Source: Neolentinus lepideus HHB14362 ss-1 (Eukaryota > Basidiomycota > Agaricomycetes > Gloeophyllales > Gloeophyllaceae). Taken from it: a DNA stretch of 64,000 bases. Of the stretch, positions 47,301-59,157 are shown piece after piece (the stretch's first letter is position 1; the number at the start of each line of letters is the position of its first letter). The translations under genes and the position numbers were made by a program. A model generated the notes under the pieces. The model had not been told where the DNA came from and did not search any database. It saw only the letters and a program-made list of their open reading frames with translations. The stretch is from positions 67,832 to 131,831 of the forward strand of contig KV425576.1 of NCBI GenBank assembly GCA_001632425.1, in the 5' to 3' direction.

Positions 47301-50250
47301 AGATATCATCGACCATGCGTTCAGCAACTCGCTTGACAAGGTCAGTGAACGTGCATGGTCCCACTGCTAAGGCATGTATAATCTCCCGTCGGACAGCGAC
47401 AGGTAGCGGCAGCTTGCACGGGTTGGCCTTCTCGCTTAAGATAGTGATGAGGACATACAAAACCTCTTCCACCATGCTCATCAATTGCGCGCCTTCATAC
47501 ACTGGATGAATGGTAGCTCCGGAGAAATAATGTAACAGTTGGAAACGGTCCAGGATGCTGACAATGACGAGGTTGGGATCAAGGATAGTGAGAGCGACCT
47601 GCAAGATGAAGAGGTCTTGGTCGTAGCACAGTTCTCTGAGCATGAAATCCCGGTAGTGCAAGAGCTGTCCTCGGATTGCAAATCCGTTTCGAACCCATAG
47701 TCCAGTACGGATCTGGGCAATCATAGCCAGAACTAGACGCAGTAAGGGGATGTTAGAACTCTCAACCAAGAGTAAGTAGAGGATGTACCTCGTAGCGGGA
47801 AGTCTACCATAGTTAGGATAGCACGTTCACTTGCCTTCTGGAGAAGCAGTTCACGTAGTGACCGGACGCCTACCAGACGCAAAGCATCCTCGCCCAGGAG
47901 ATCCACATGCTTCAAAAGCTCCGCAAGTAGCCAGTGCAATGAATGATGGAAGCTAACCCACCCCTCCAACACGTCGAAGTGAACAATGTGATAAGGTGTA
48001 TCACCGAATTCCACATCATGGAATGCTATTGCAGTGAATTTTGAGCGGTCGAGCCGGTCGTTTGTGAGCGTGCAGACACTGAGAATATTGTGTATGACTG
48101 TGTCGATAGCCGCCACCAGTTCCGCAACAGTCGCTCGGGAGAAGGCCTCGCCATAGACTTTGATGACCCGTGATAGTGAGAGCGTGACATTGAAGACGCT
48201 GATCCAAGCATCCGTCTCGTATTCGACATGGCTCGTTGCAGCGCGTTTGTTGGGGTTGACGCACATGAAGAGCTGGCAGGTGCTGGAGAACATCTTGATG
48301 AATACGTCATTGTGCGCGATGAGCTGTTGAACTGGCTCATTGTGGCATAGATACCGGAGGTCGCTGAAGACGGGCATGAACCGCTTGGACCGAAAGGGAG
48401 AGGCTTCAACGTCCAGGTCCGCGGTCCATTTCGGGTTCATCAAGATGCGCTTGTCCTGGATTTGGTTGGTGAAGAATGCTACGATGATGTTCAGAAGTCG
48501 GGCAACGACGTTGTGGTGCTTGACAATGTGGAGAGCGACTGATGGAACGGTGAACAGCTGCAGAGCGAAGTACTTGATAGACGTTTCTGCTTCTCGGTCC
48601 ACCAGAAGATACGCGTCAATGACGCGATGATAGACATAGGCAAAATGTGAGGCTAGAAAACACATGAGATGCAAGTTGTACGTATAAATTTAAACGCATT
48701 TACCTACAGCCAACTTGTGCTCATGACTGAGATTGAGGACGGAAACGTATATCTCCTTCAGGCTTAATCGTGGCCGTTTCCATAATTTGGTATGGAATAA
48801 AAACAGCCAGGTCAACCGTGAAGGATGGACAGCATCTGCGACAACAGTCAGGGGCCCCAAATGCTGACCGTACGTGAACGTCTCCCTCGTCCGAGGAGAC
48901 AGTAGCTGCTCTGCAATGATCTCCCGCAAGAGTATTGCATCGGTACCAACTCGACATCTAGTCAAGTCGAGGAGCCACTCGATCATTACTCCAACGACAT
49001 GTTCTCGGAAAGTATCATACGCTCTTCGAACAGTCACCCCTAGGTCAACCTGACTGATCGATTTGGCCATTTCGATTAGGTGTGGCGCATTGCTACCCAT
49101 GTCGATGACCTCCCGGCCAATCTCATCGATTCGGACTGTCATCTCGTAGGCCTCGTCCCTAGGAAGTCCAGTCAGGTCAACAATGAGGTTTGTGACCTCT
49201 TCGAACGCATGTTTGTCGTCGTTCCAGATGATCAAGCAGTACATGTCTTTGACTATAGGGTCTGCGGTGCCTTGCGTCCGTAAGTCAGCTTCGGTCTTGG
49301 GGGCATGCGTCTCTTCCGGGGAGTAATCCAGAGTATCAAGAATATAATCAAGTGCAAAGCCAATGGATCTGCTCATAAAATCCCGCAGCTCATGGGGCAC
49401 CGTCACTCGATACGGATAATCCTCCACGGACGGTACGTCGAGAGCCGGGATGGAGCGTGGGATAACCCGAGGTGTAGAATATATGGCTTGCTTAACTGCT
49501 GCTTGGAGCTTTTCTTGCGCTCCAGGAGCTGGCGGATGGTATGGACAATCGATTGGCTGTCGCCACGCTTCGACGTCTCCACAATCGCATGAACCTCCGG
49601 ACTGCTGAGCTATGAAGAAACTGACATTGTGGTCGGCATGACTTGATGCGTGAAAGCATCGTGCGCACAAGACGCAGCTATCGTCTAGCGCGCAGTCTCT
49701 GATCGTACGCTGAGTATCAATTAATACACCGCAGCAAGACGACGCACTTGCACCGGAAACAACTCTCTCCCTTCTTAAATATATGTCCACACGACATGCC
49801 TGGGACTACAGGCTCAGGCTCTCCGGCGCCGCAAAACTTGAGTCTCGCCTGTACATCGCTCAGAGTGGCATGGAGAGGTAAACTCGAGTTGGAATTTGGC
49901 AGAAATAAGTGCGAATAGTTGCCCCAGAATGCGCCGTATAGTTCTGACAAAATCTCAGCACGAGTCGTCGCAGTAAACACGTATTTGCGTCCAGCGGGCA
50001 TTGCTTCGAGTGAGCATCGTAGATTATTTATAGGATCCTCCTGCCTTGGATCGAGCGGGTTGCGATGCATTAACGAGATCGAGCTTGGGAGGAATCGAGA
50101 AGTCAGCAATGATCCAAAGCCCGCCATCTTGTCAAAGACTACGTCGTGGTTGACGTTTAATGTGGTCGTAATCCGAAGATTAGAAAGATTGAGAGATGGT
50201 GTGGTGGCGCGAAGACAAGGCACCAGACGACGCGTCCGCTCGTGCGCCAA
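44377..50250 (-). CDS. UBR1: UBR1-type E3 ubiquitin ligase (N-recognin)
   Basis: Recognises destabilising N-terminal residues and ubiquitinates the protein. Six exons can be followed. The UBR box reads CGHIFKKGESCFRCK joined by splicing to DCALDDSCVLCARCFHASSH and GGSCDCGDVEAW, with all zinc ligands. A ClpS-like type-2 N-degron domain follows (YCLIIWNDDKHAFEEVTNLI to IDEIGREVIDMGSN). The central helical region contains RFMPVFSDLRYLCHNEPVQQ and LREL(C/L)-type blocks. The RING is GTCIVCQEDLNSAKAFGILG to CNHMMHLDCFQSY and YICPLCKSLGN. The C-terminal cap is CPRCKTVPFDAAICLICGTP, NMHTRECGGAVGLYFLVKRC, YLDIHGEVD, then RGRRQYLHHTRWEDIRKTWI and ARKLESTVDNGGWEAL. The start at 50250 is the most upstream in frame; ATG 50127 (MAGFGSLLTS) is an alternative. 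Roughly 1,850 residues, close to family size. Confidence 0.95.
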
Positions 50251-50356
50251 TCATGCGCCACAGTAATTATTGACCATCACAGTACACGATTCTCCACTTC
50301 TTGAAACTTGAAGACTCATTTAAATTCGACCACTGCTCAACATCGTCTAAGACGAT
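50251..50356. promoter_or_regulatory. Compact divergent promoter (UBR1 / TRS33)
   Basis: The start codons of the UBR1 and Trs33 genes are separated by about 106 bp, or about 229 bp if UBR1 starts at 50127. Both core promoters must overlap or be shared. No TATA box is evident, consistent with housekeeping expression. Confidence 0.5.
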
Positions 50357-51363
50357 ATGACTGCCCGCAATTCATTCCAAGGAGCACCGGCATCCATGAT
50401 CCCGTCGTCCTCTTCCTCGTCGTCAACCGCAGCTAGCGGACTAGCCCTCGCTGACGCAGCCCCCCGCCAAATGGATGGCCCAGTAATGGACTACTTCTTA
50501 ATAGAAGTGGTCAACGTACTCGCAGACTCCTCTAAATTCGCGACATCGCGGGTGAAGAAGATAGAGCAAGAAATGATCGAAGCTGGGCTAATGTCTGCGT
50601 CGCCTCCAGTGCCGGCTAAGAAGGAGAAAGAGAAGGAGAAGGAGTACAATGTACGCGATTCCACGACAAGTTTGACGTCGCAGAAGGGCACCGTTAAGGC
50701 GGAGCCGTTGACCGATGAAGAGGAGGCTCAGAGGTTGCGTTTGGAGGCCATCGGGCTACATGTAGGTGCCAACATCTGTGAACGGTTAGTAACCGATCCC
50801 TTTTACCTACGTGTTTGATGCGATGAATTCTCTGACTTTGTGGAACGGATAGACTATGCCGGGACAGACCACTGTTTACTGATACCCTTGACATGATCAA
50901 ATTCATCTGCAAGGACCTCTGGGTTGCATGCTGGGATAAGCAGGTGGATAACCTCCGGACGAACCATCGCGTAATAGATTATTCACTTGATTCAGGTCAC
51001 AAATGAATGTTGTCGTCTCTTCAGGGTGTCTACGTGCTACAAGACAACTCGTTCAAGCCGATTTCTCGACTGTCCTCATGGGAAGGCCGCGCTGATGCAA
51101 CAAAACGAGCGCGAATGGTATGTAAATCTTTCCTCAACTACTGGATACAAATAACGATTTCCACGTGTCAAACTCAGTATGTAGCCATGCCGGCCGGTAT
51201 AATCAAGGGCGCACTATCACGACTGGGGATACAAGGCGTTGTCGTACCGGAGATCTCCTCACTACCACAATGTGCGTTCTCGCCTTACTTTTTCAGATAC
51301 TGAACTTACAATTCGATTCATGTGCCAGGTACATTCCAGATTAAGCTGCCTAAAGGCTCATAA
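50357..51363 (+). CDS. TRS33: TRAPP complex subunit Trs33/TRAPPC6 (Bet3 fold)
   Basis: Subunit of the TRAPP tethering/GEF complex at the Golgi and ER-Golgi boundary. After a Ser-rich leader (SSSSSSSTAASG), the Bet3-family core appears: MDYFLIEVVNVLADSSKF, LRLEAIGLHVGANICERLCR, TLDMIKFICKDLWVACWDKQ, VDNLRTNHRGVYVLQDNSFK, YVAMPAGIIKGALSRLGIQG and the terminal EISSLPQCTFQIKLPKGS with TAA at 51361-51363. The last intron splits the Cys codon of PQC. A Lys/Glu-rich insertion (PAKKEKEKEKEYN) between the first and second helices is longer than in yeast or human proteins, a common fungal difference. It is divergently transcribed from UBR1. Confidence 0.93.
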
Positions 51364-51763
51364 TCCTAGGCGTCGCACATGGCTTCGCTTCGGGAGTGTG
51401 GAGAATCACGTCGCCATTCGAACCTTACATGGGAATCAGAGTGCCAGTGAGGGCTCTCCAAGATGTGGGCTCATCGGAAGAAAACAAGTCTCCATGAGTG
51501 GCAGATAGTCGTGCCAACCAGATATAAAGCGGAGCGCAGCCTTGTCCCGGCAATCATCTTCCTAGGTGTGAGGCTGCAACTAGTACGCGAGATAGTAAAC
51601 CTATACACGAGTCCGGCATATTAGACCAGTGATTATTCCACTCTATGGTACAAGATGCATGTGTACGACTCCATCTGGAAGCCAAAGAAATCCGATACAC
51701 CATGAACGTGACCAAAATTATGTGACGAGTATCTTGTTACTGCAATAAATAGCAAGAAACTAG
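51364..51763. other. 3' flank of TRS33, nothing seen
   Basis: No coding frame or repeat is supported before the transposon begins at 51764. Confidence 0.5.
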
Positions 51764-51893
51764 CACTTCGGGAGTTGCACTCTTTTAGGCCTAGCAAAAG
51801 ATTGATCGAAAGGGATATCGACAAGATAATACTTAGGGAATGCATTTTGTAGACCTCGAAATATGATATTTTGACGTAGCTCAAAATGGAATA

Positions 51894-52094
51894 CATCAGG
51901 AAAACGGCAATCAGTCTTACGGCTGGGACTTGGCTTAACCGGTCTTAATGGTTCTTAGTGCCATCTTTTACGTGTCTTTTAGGCACTTAGCGCCCACTTT
52001 AAGACGAGAATAAGACCTGTTAAGCCATGTCCGGCTCTTAAAGCTCTTAAAATCGCCGTAAGACCGCCTAAGACGATCGGCCGTTTTCCTGATG
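51894..52094. mobile_element. Nested small MITE, insert 1 (201 bp)
   Basis: Terminal inverted repeat CATCAGGAAAACGGC, with TA duplicated at 51892-51893 and 52095-52096. Copy A has the uninterrupted target sequence with a single TA. The interior is rich in CTTA and TAAG words that pair with each other. Confidence 0.88.
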
Positions 52095-52271
52095 TAGGAA
52101 AGGTTATCTTCAGCATTAACTGGCGCAAGTTGCCGAAATATAATAAACTGTTGCCTGATGTAGTAATTCTTTTTCAGCTTCAAAAAATATGATCTTTAAA
52201 TCAAGTGACCCCTGCCAGGATAATCCCTTTTGGGGCGCTGCAAGAGTTTATATGGTGGTAACTGCTTTAAA

Positions 52272-52483
52272 CATCAGGAAAAAGGCCAATCGTCTTTGGG
52301 GATCTTACGGCGGTCTTACGGCAATTTTAAGAACTTTAAGAACCGGACTTGGCTTAATGGGTCTTATTCTCGTCTTAAAGTGGGCGCTAAGTACCTAAAA
52401 GACACGTAAAAGACGAAAATAAGAACTTTTAAGACCGGTTAAGCCAAGTCCCGGCCGTAAGACGCATTGCCGTTTTCCTGATG
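52272..52483. mobile_element. Nested small MITE, insert 2 (212 bp)
   Basis: Homologous to insert 1 but in the opposite orientation. It has the same CATCAGGAAAA ends and a 2-bp duplication (AA at 52270-52271 and 52484-52485). Copy A shows the empty site (TTTAAATGGG on the matching strand). There is no coding capacity. Confidence 0.86.
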
Positions 52484-52892
52484 AATGGGCACAAAATCAT
52501 TTATTTTGACCCTTTCAAAAGTATTTGCGAAGGTAATTGAAAAGATAACCTTCGGCATTCCATTTTGAGACTGTTTAAAATATTGTATTTTGAGCCCTCT
52601 AGAATGTATTCCTAAATATAACCTTTTCGATATCCCTTCCGATCAACCTTTTGCAGGGTCCAAAAAAGTGCAACTCGCGAAGTGTAGACAGATGGCACTG
52701 GCGATTGATCAAGAAGACAAGGAAGGGACGAAATAGAAAAGTGATGTTTTCTCCAGCCATACAAGATGCAATTGCGAATTAAGCGGGTGACAAACAGATG
52801 TACAGTATGGACAGCGAGACAGCAAAACAGTATTGGTGTAGGGATATCAGTATGCGTGGGGTATGGTCCAAAATGCCGTCGGGGTTCGGTGG

Positions 52893-54319
52893 CTAGGTAC
52901 ACATGGGTGCTCCGCTGGCAAGACTCACTCCTTTGAGCACCTCGGCTCCCGCGCGGAGTAATGAGGCAGGCCCGGGGATGTACATGTGCAGCTGGACGGA
53001 CGACCGCCTCTTTACCCGTTTCTCGGGCGAGATGCTCCTGGATGACTTCGGGGACTCTGGTGATTCCTCCTCTAACAAAGCAGGGGGCGAGGAAACATCT
53101 CTGCGAGAGAAAGACGCAGGTATAGCAATTGGTTGCGAAGCAGGTGGATGAGGTGGCGTGGACGTGGTAGGTTCTGGCGAAACCGGTGAAGGCGGTGAGG
53201 GGCAGGACTCAGAAGTGGGCGATGGAAGCCAAAGGGACGGGTCGGGTGCGAGGAAGCCCTTCTCACACTTCTTCATTGTCTGGGACTTTGGCAGCGCGCC
53301 ACTGATAGATTCATTAGAGCTTGGGGCTCTCAATTCGCTTCTTACGGTCGGGTCAACGTCATCCTTGGGAGAGAGACAAGAAGTGGAGGCGGTCGGCGAG
53401 TCCTGTGGAGAACGGCGGGGAGAGGGGAGCGGGAACAGCTCGTCCTCATTTTCTTCCATGATAGGCGACGAGCGAGGTGGAGAAGCGGTGTTGGTACCGA
53501 GGTCAGGGGATGAAGGGCTTCGCGATATGCGTGAGCGCTCGTCATTCAGGCTCACGGCAGGGTCGCGGCCGCGGCCGCGTTTGTGTACGCCCCCAGACTC
53601 TGACGAGCGGCGCCGCTTATCGACCTCGTCCACGCTAAGGACTCGCCCGTGTAGAGAGCCATGCCGCACGCTCTCTCCGTAGCGCGTGAGCGATCCTTCG
53701 TCTGACGAAACGCTCGAATTACGTCTCCGTCGTGCTCCTCGGCTGAAGCGCTCTTTCCACTCGGCACCTTCCTTGAGACTCTCCTCAGTCACGGGATAGC
53801 AGTCCGGACAACACGAGCGTAGGGGGATTGTCATCAGATCTGGGCGAGCAGGTAATGGTGCTGTACATTGCCGTATGAGTCGGGGACTTCTTGGCAATCC
53901 GGGCTCGTGCCGAACGAGACAGGATTGGAGTGGGCTGGGTGGTGCTTCATCACTGCGGTCTCGAATGAAGGAAGAGGATCTAGTGATGATTCTAAGACGC
54001 AGAAGTAAATAAGCATGAACTCATAATTTATTTCTCTCTTGTGGAGAGAAAAAATGACATACTTGGGAACGGTAACCCTCAAGAATAACCCGTCCTCGTT
54101 GGAGTCGACCTCTGAGTCCGATACCGCGGAGCCGCTACCGGATTTCCTGTTCCACAGAGGTAGCGAATACGACTTCATGACCAGCCTTGGCCGCCTTGAT
54201 TTCGAGGCAGGCTCAGGAATGAGAACGCACTCCTGCCCGAACCTCACCGTCCTCTCCATAAGGATCGCGTCTTCTGACGCACTCGACGGGACGGGACTGC
54301 ACGCTGTCTCTGAGCTCAT
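52893..54319 (-). CDS. Conserved Ser/Pro/Arg-rich protein of unknown function
   Basis: Two exons. Exon 1 starts MSSETACSPVPSSASEDAIL and carries ERTVRFGQECVLIPEPASKS and RRPRLVMKSYSLPLWNRK. Splicing from CCCAA|GT (near 54058) to an acceptor near 53995 gives PKIITRSSSFIRDRSDEAPP. The second exon has LPARPDLMTIPLRSCCPDCY, VTEESLKEGAEWKERFSRGA and then a long low-complexity tail rich in Ser, Pro, Glu and Arg with basic clusters (RRRRNS, DKRRRSSES, KRVKRRSS). The C terminus is more ordered (LHMYIPGPASLLRAGAEVLK). The ordered N-terminal blocks look conserved and the tail is probably disordered, with many potential phospho-sites. I recognise no domain; a nuclear location is only suggested by the basic clusters. 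Confidence 0.75.
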
Positions 54320-57300
54320 GGAGGTCGCTGTTATAGAGAGAGTATCATGAATAGGATCATATGGAAATGCCGTTCCCTCCCAAACATGCTCATTTGGCTG
54401 GTCAGGAGGCTCGGCTCATGTCGCTTCAGTTCTAGAACTCAAAGAGGTAATGGAATTTCCCAAAATCGGCAACTGGGGTGTCTCACACTCATTTATCAAC
54501 TTCTGTCTGGACCAAGCCGTTACCCGAATATAATGCCAGTCCTTCCATACACAAGCGAACGCACATATCCGCAATAAGAAGCCAGCAAAACTTGTCGACG
54601 AAGAGCTGAAGGTAGTCTGCATCAAATGTCGCAAGGGGAGAGCTCACAACTCGAAGCAAGAAAAAGACGGTATGTCGTATCAGGTACCTGAGACCATTTC
54701 TCGAATAGACGGTGTCATGAGTGATATCAGCAGAGACTTCTGGGAAGCTTTTAGCACAAGTTTCCAGCCCAATTTTAGCGCATGTATGTAAGTCACAACG
54801 GCCATCATCCTAGTAGCACGTAGCACGTTCGCCCCTCAAGCATTCCCAACTGTTAAGAGCAGAGGAGACATCCCAATATATAGCCTTCAATGTACATTCG
54901 CCCGAGTAGAAGCTCGACAGTCCGCCATAATAATAATAAGCATCGAAGGTCGCCACGATGTCCATAGCATGGGCATTACCTAGAGACGATGAGTTGGGCA
55001 GACGTTCATGCATAGAGAAGCCATAACCAGACATCCCAGTAAAAGCGCCGGGGAGAGACAGGAGAAAGCGCAGACCGTGACACCGAGTGTAAATATGACG
55101 TAGGTCGTCGACTCCGGAATGACCCGATGCTGGCAAAAGGTATTTAGCAGAAACATGGTAAAGAGGAAACACATGACACTCACCAGAACAAGAAGATTGA
55201 ATCCAGCTGAGCAATCGTCGTGAAGACTATATGATGACAGCGCTTGTCTCGTGATATACCACTTACCGCCAAATAGCTAAGAAAATTCCTATAGCATTCG
55301 TGAATTCCTCAGTAACAACTCCGTTGACGGAATATGCCTAACTCTATTGTCGTTAGCCTCGAAAGGAAGAAGACGGGGTCTTGGAATTGACACCAGGCTC
55401 ATTCTTAGCATCATATGTAAAGTTGAACGTACGTTGAAAATACCACACTGGAGCAGGCTCCTTTGAGCAGCACAACTCAGGTAGGGGACTGACCTATACT
55501 TCCCCCCGCTCCCCCTCTCAAGACAATCGTCGTGTTTTATCTTCCCCGAGCGCGAACGACCACGTGCCAACCAAGGTCCGCGTTGTTTCGTCATAACTAA
55601 GAGGTTGTGTCGGTTGCACCCCTCTCCTCCGTCTTTCCTACCTACGACAGAGCAAACACCCGAAATGTGTACATCCCCTGTTTCCAAAGTAATGAATGAC
55701 GAGCACAGGAACACACGTCCCGTAGACCAGGACTCCTAACGGCATCTAGCAAGTCCGTATCAATATTACTGCCTGGATATTTCTTCGATGTAGTCGAATC
55801 CACATACTAAATTCGCGAAACATAGCGGGGGTGGTGGGGAACAATACAGCCGTGGCCTGGGTGAGGCCTCGGAAACTTACTGTTCCGGCTGCTTTTTCAG
55901 CTTTTCGCTGCTTCTACTGATCTGGCTGGAGGAGTCGCACCCGACAACAGATACACCGGCCAATATGTTGTTCATAAGCTGGAGGGAAAGGCATCCAAAC
56001 GATGGTTGGACGAGCTTATATGTAAGCGGCTTCGACATTCGCATAGAATATTCAGTTTGCTGATCCAATATTTTCATAGGGAGCGAGAAGTGCCTGCAAC
56101 TCTGCGCGCTCATGAAAGAAGGTAAGGAATAAGAAGCGTGTCGGGAAAGCAAAGAGGAGGAATCGTCATATGTCTCCAAAAATAATGCAAAAGGAGGGGG
56201 GATGGTTACGCTTTGCGAATTAAAAGGAAGTGAGGGCTCTAGTTAGTCTCTTTTCGACATCTGGATATATTGTGCTGAGAGGGCATTCATCGAGAATGAA
56301 AAGGGCTAGAAGGGACTTGGCAGTATGCTAGTGATACTCCCAGGTGTCGCCTTCAATGAACTCGAATACGACATTTCAGAGTATCACAGCACACTGCCCT
56401 CGAACGAGCAGATCATGTTCCTTAAAACGACCAAACTGGGATATCAAGGCAGAACAGACCATGCACTTGGATTTCCATGATGGCTCCTGAATAGGAATAG
56501 TGAATAGGCGCACACGCGAAAGTGCGTACCATATGCCCTTCGATATCTCTATCAGACTGGTTGGATTATCCTTCGGACTTTGTGATGGGGACTTCAGGAA
56601 AACTGAGCGGAGAACCCTAGTGGAGGTGCGCATCATCGCGAGCTGCAACATATCGCCATCTTTCCACGATCCATCGCGCTTCTCGTCGCAACGAAGAGTG
56701 GTGGCGGATGGCTAAGAAAGTGGCTGGAAATAGGTTTCCTCGACTCAATGGAGTTTGAGCCACTGAGTAGAGAGCTACGATATTCAGATGGGTATGGGTG
56801 TGGACACCCCCATATGTACTGAACTGCGCGAATACGCAAGGGTCCACTAGGAATTGAAATGATCTCGTAACCGTCGAACCGTGGGCCAAGCGGCCCTAAG
56901 AATGACAATACAGCCACTGTTCGTACTGCGTAAAGCGCTGACCGACGAAGAGTTGCCAACGGACTCGGAGCATCGCAGTCGATGCCAAAGCGTAAGTCGG
57001 CATTGAGGCACTCCGTGCAAACGTGTACGTTTTAGCGCCAGGTGGCGGGCAATATATAGGTCAAACAGTCTCAGAACTAAAACAACGGCGTCAGAGAGCG
57101 GTTTGAAGTTCGAAGAGAGGCGGCGCCTTCCACAAAGCAATGATGACAAAGACAACCACCCCCAAGCCTAACTTTAAACGAAGCAGATGGGACAAAGTCT
57201 CCAGCAGCGAATTGTAAGCCATTGCTCGCCGTTCCGCAGTGATTTACGTCCGTTGATCTCTGGACAAGAGAATCGAGATCCGGGCGCGCGTCCGATTCAA

Positions 57301-57801
57301 GACTCAAGAGCACTTATCTAGTTGCATTGGCCATCACGGATATCAGCCACCTCATCAATATTCGCCGGCTTCATTTCTTTTTCACGAGACCATCAAGCCA
57401 TGCACAGAATAGGAAAGACACACGGAGCCCGCGGACGTCGGACCATATGCAATCCAGGGAAGTTATAGCTTGACCTGTGATTTCGACTTTGAAGAGCGGT
57501 AGAATGGTTGTTTCGACAGAGGACAAGTTGAGCTAGTTATTGTCGAGCGTCTCAGACAGCAGACGACCTGGTGACCGTGGCCTATACCAAAACAGATCCC
57601 CAACTCGAACCAAAGGAGATCCCCACGGGTACGGGGGACCGGGGACCGGGTGGCGTTTTGCCGGTGTCAGATACCCTTAGCACTCGCGAAGCTTTCTTTG
57701 CCATGCGTGATTTCAGATGACACACTAGGCTTAACGGACACCCACATAAGCCTTGAGCTCTCCGTTTGGACTTTCTCAACTCTCTTGCAACTTTACACAC
57801 C
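54320..57801. other. Gene-poor region with unassigned frames
   Basis: No gene can be defended. Candidates for follow-up are a plus frame at about 54560-54790 (RNKKPAKLVDEELKVVCIKC continuing to SFQPNFSACM), a minus frame at 54810-55214 (134 codons, containing GLRFLLSLPGAFTGMSGYGF), minus frames at 55877-56179 and 56376-56651, and a hydrophobic minus-strand stretch near 57080-57170 (LKLGLGVVVFVIIALWKAPP). They could be exons of one or two unrecognised or decayed genes; I could not join them into a model. Confidence 0.4.
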
Positions 57802-59157
57802 ATGGCTGAGCGCTTAAACCAGATTTCGGGGCACCTCACGAACTCGTATTCGCGGGGTCTGCTCGCCGGCGAGGTTGCGATTGTTACCGGTGAGTGCACG
57901 CAGATTTACTATCGTGCGGTCGAGAATGCACGCTGTGTTCTAGACGACGGCGACAGATACTGACTGTATGTTCATGTTCTAGGTGGTGCCCAGGTAGACC
58001 GACATTCGATTACGCGGACGGATCAGTCCGGAACTAACCTTGCACGGCTTTCAGGGAATTGGCCGTGCTATCTCACTACTGTTCGCGAAGGAGGGCGCGA
58101 AAGTTGTCGTCGCAGAGTATGTCTTATATCTAAATCACCTGGAATCATCACTAAATATTGACTGACTTCCTTTAGTCTCGATGGGGCCAAGGCGCAAATA
58201 GTCGTCGACGAAATAACAAAGTCGGGTGGGGATGCGCTTGCGTTTGGTGGTGACGTCGGGGCACACGATTACCCCAAGCGGATAGTTGACGCAACAATAC
58301 AGTCCGTCTCGTCACAGTTCGTTTGTGTTGTCTTCGCTCACTAATGCATGACATGCAGGAAATTCGGCAAGATTAACCATATCATTAACAATGGCGAGTA
58401 ATTGCACTGATACGCTTCTGGATTGCCTCTAACTTGCTTTACTGTAGCTGGCTTCACATACGATCGTATGATTCACACCACCGCCGATGATGCCTGGGAC
58501 GCTATCATGCGCATCCACGTCCGCGCACCCTTCCGCCTCGTCCGTGAGGCTGCACCACACCTGCGGATTAAGGTGTGTGTCCCCAAAGCTTACTCAGACT
58601 CCAACGTAAACGCCTGTCTCAGGACCCTAAAACACGAGAAAACCGCTGTGTCATCAACGTGTCATCTCTCGCCGGTCTGCACGGCAACGTAGGCCAAGCA
58701 AATTATTCCTCTGCGAAGGCCGCTGTGATTGGTCTGACAAAGACGATTGCGCGAGAATGGGGCTCCTTCGGTGTTCGTGCTAATGCCGTTGCATTTGGCT
58801 ATGTTAAGACAAGGTATTGCGTAGTTCACCGCATCAGATCGCCAGCGCTAAACCTTTCATAGATTAACAGGCGCACGGGAAGAAGGTGCGGCCATTGAGA
58901 TTGAGGGCAAGAAGGTAGAGTTGGGTATTCCTAATCTCAAAGAACGACTCGCCAGCGGAAGATTGAACAACATCCCTCTTGGTCGGGGTGCTGAACCGGA
59001 GGAGGCTGCGGCAGCTGTATTACTGTGAGTCCAGCTGACAGTTTCATTTCATTGGCGTTTCATTGATCGAAATCTTACTCGAAACAGCTTGGTCTCTCCA
59101 TTGGCGTCCTACATTACAGGGACCACGCTTGAGGTCACGGGTGGCGAGGGAGTGTGA
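57802..59157 (+). CDS. Short-chain dehydrogenase/reductase, FabG-like (3-oxoacyl-ACP reductase type)
   Basis: NAD(P)-dependent Rossmann-fold oxidoreductase. After the leader MAERLNQISGHLTNSYSRGL come the cofactor motif VTGGAQGIGRAISLLFAKEG, DLDGAKAQIV, INHIINNAGFTYDRMIHTTA (NNAG), the catalytic block INVSSLAGLHGNVGQANYSSAK (Ser, Tyr, Lys present), IAREWGSFGVRANAVAFGYV and the C-terminal PLASYITGTTLEVTGGEGV. An 11-nt micro-exon (57983-57993) encodes most of the GGAQ of the glycine-rich motif. FabG-like sequences of this length (about 290 residues) in fungi are often mitochondrial or peroxisomal, and the N-terminal leader could be a weak targeting signal, but the substrate is not evident. At least six introns are present, all short. 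Confidence 0.9.

Larger units (their letters stand above)
51764..52684. mobile_element. Foldback/MITE element, copy B (inverted, with two nested insertions)
   Basis: Same family as 33272-33775 but in the opposite orientation. The ends begin CACTTCGGGAGTTGCACTC (one change in the right end) and are flanked by TAG on both sides (51761-51763 and 52685-52687), a 3-bp target duplication. The 921-bp copy is interrupted by two related inserts. Removing 201+2 and 212+2 bp leaves 504 bp, exactly the length of copy A. Confidence 0.87.

Noticed and set aside
52903..53682. Plus-strand open frames opposite the Ser/Pro-rich protein gene
   Set aside because: They are antisense shadows of a compositionally biased coding exon. 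The minus-strand reading has the conserved blocks and the splice site.
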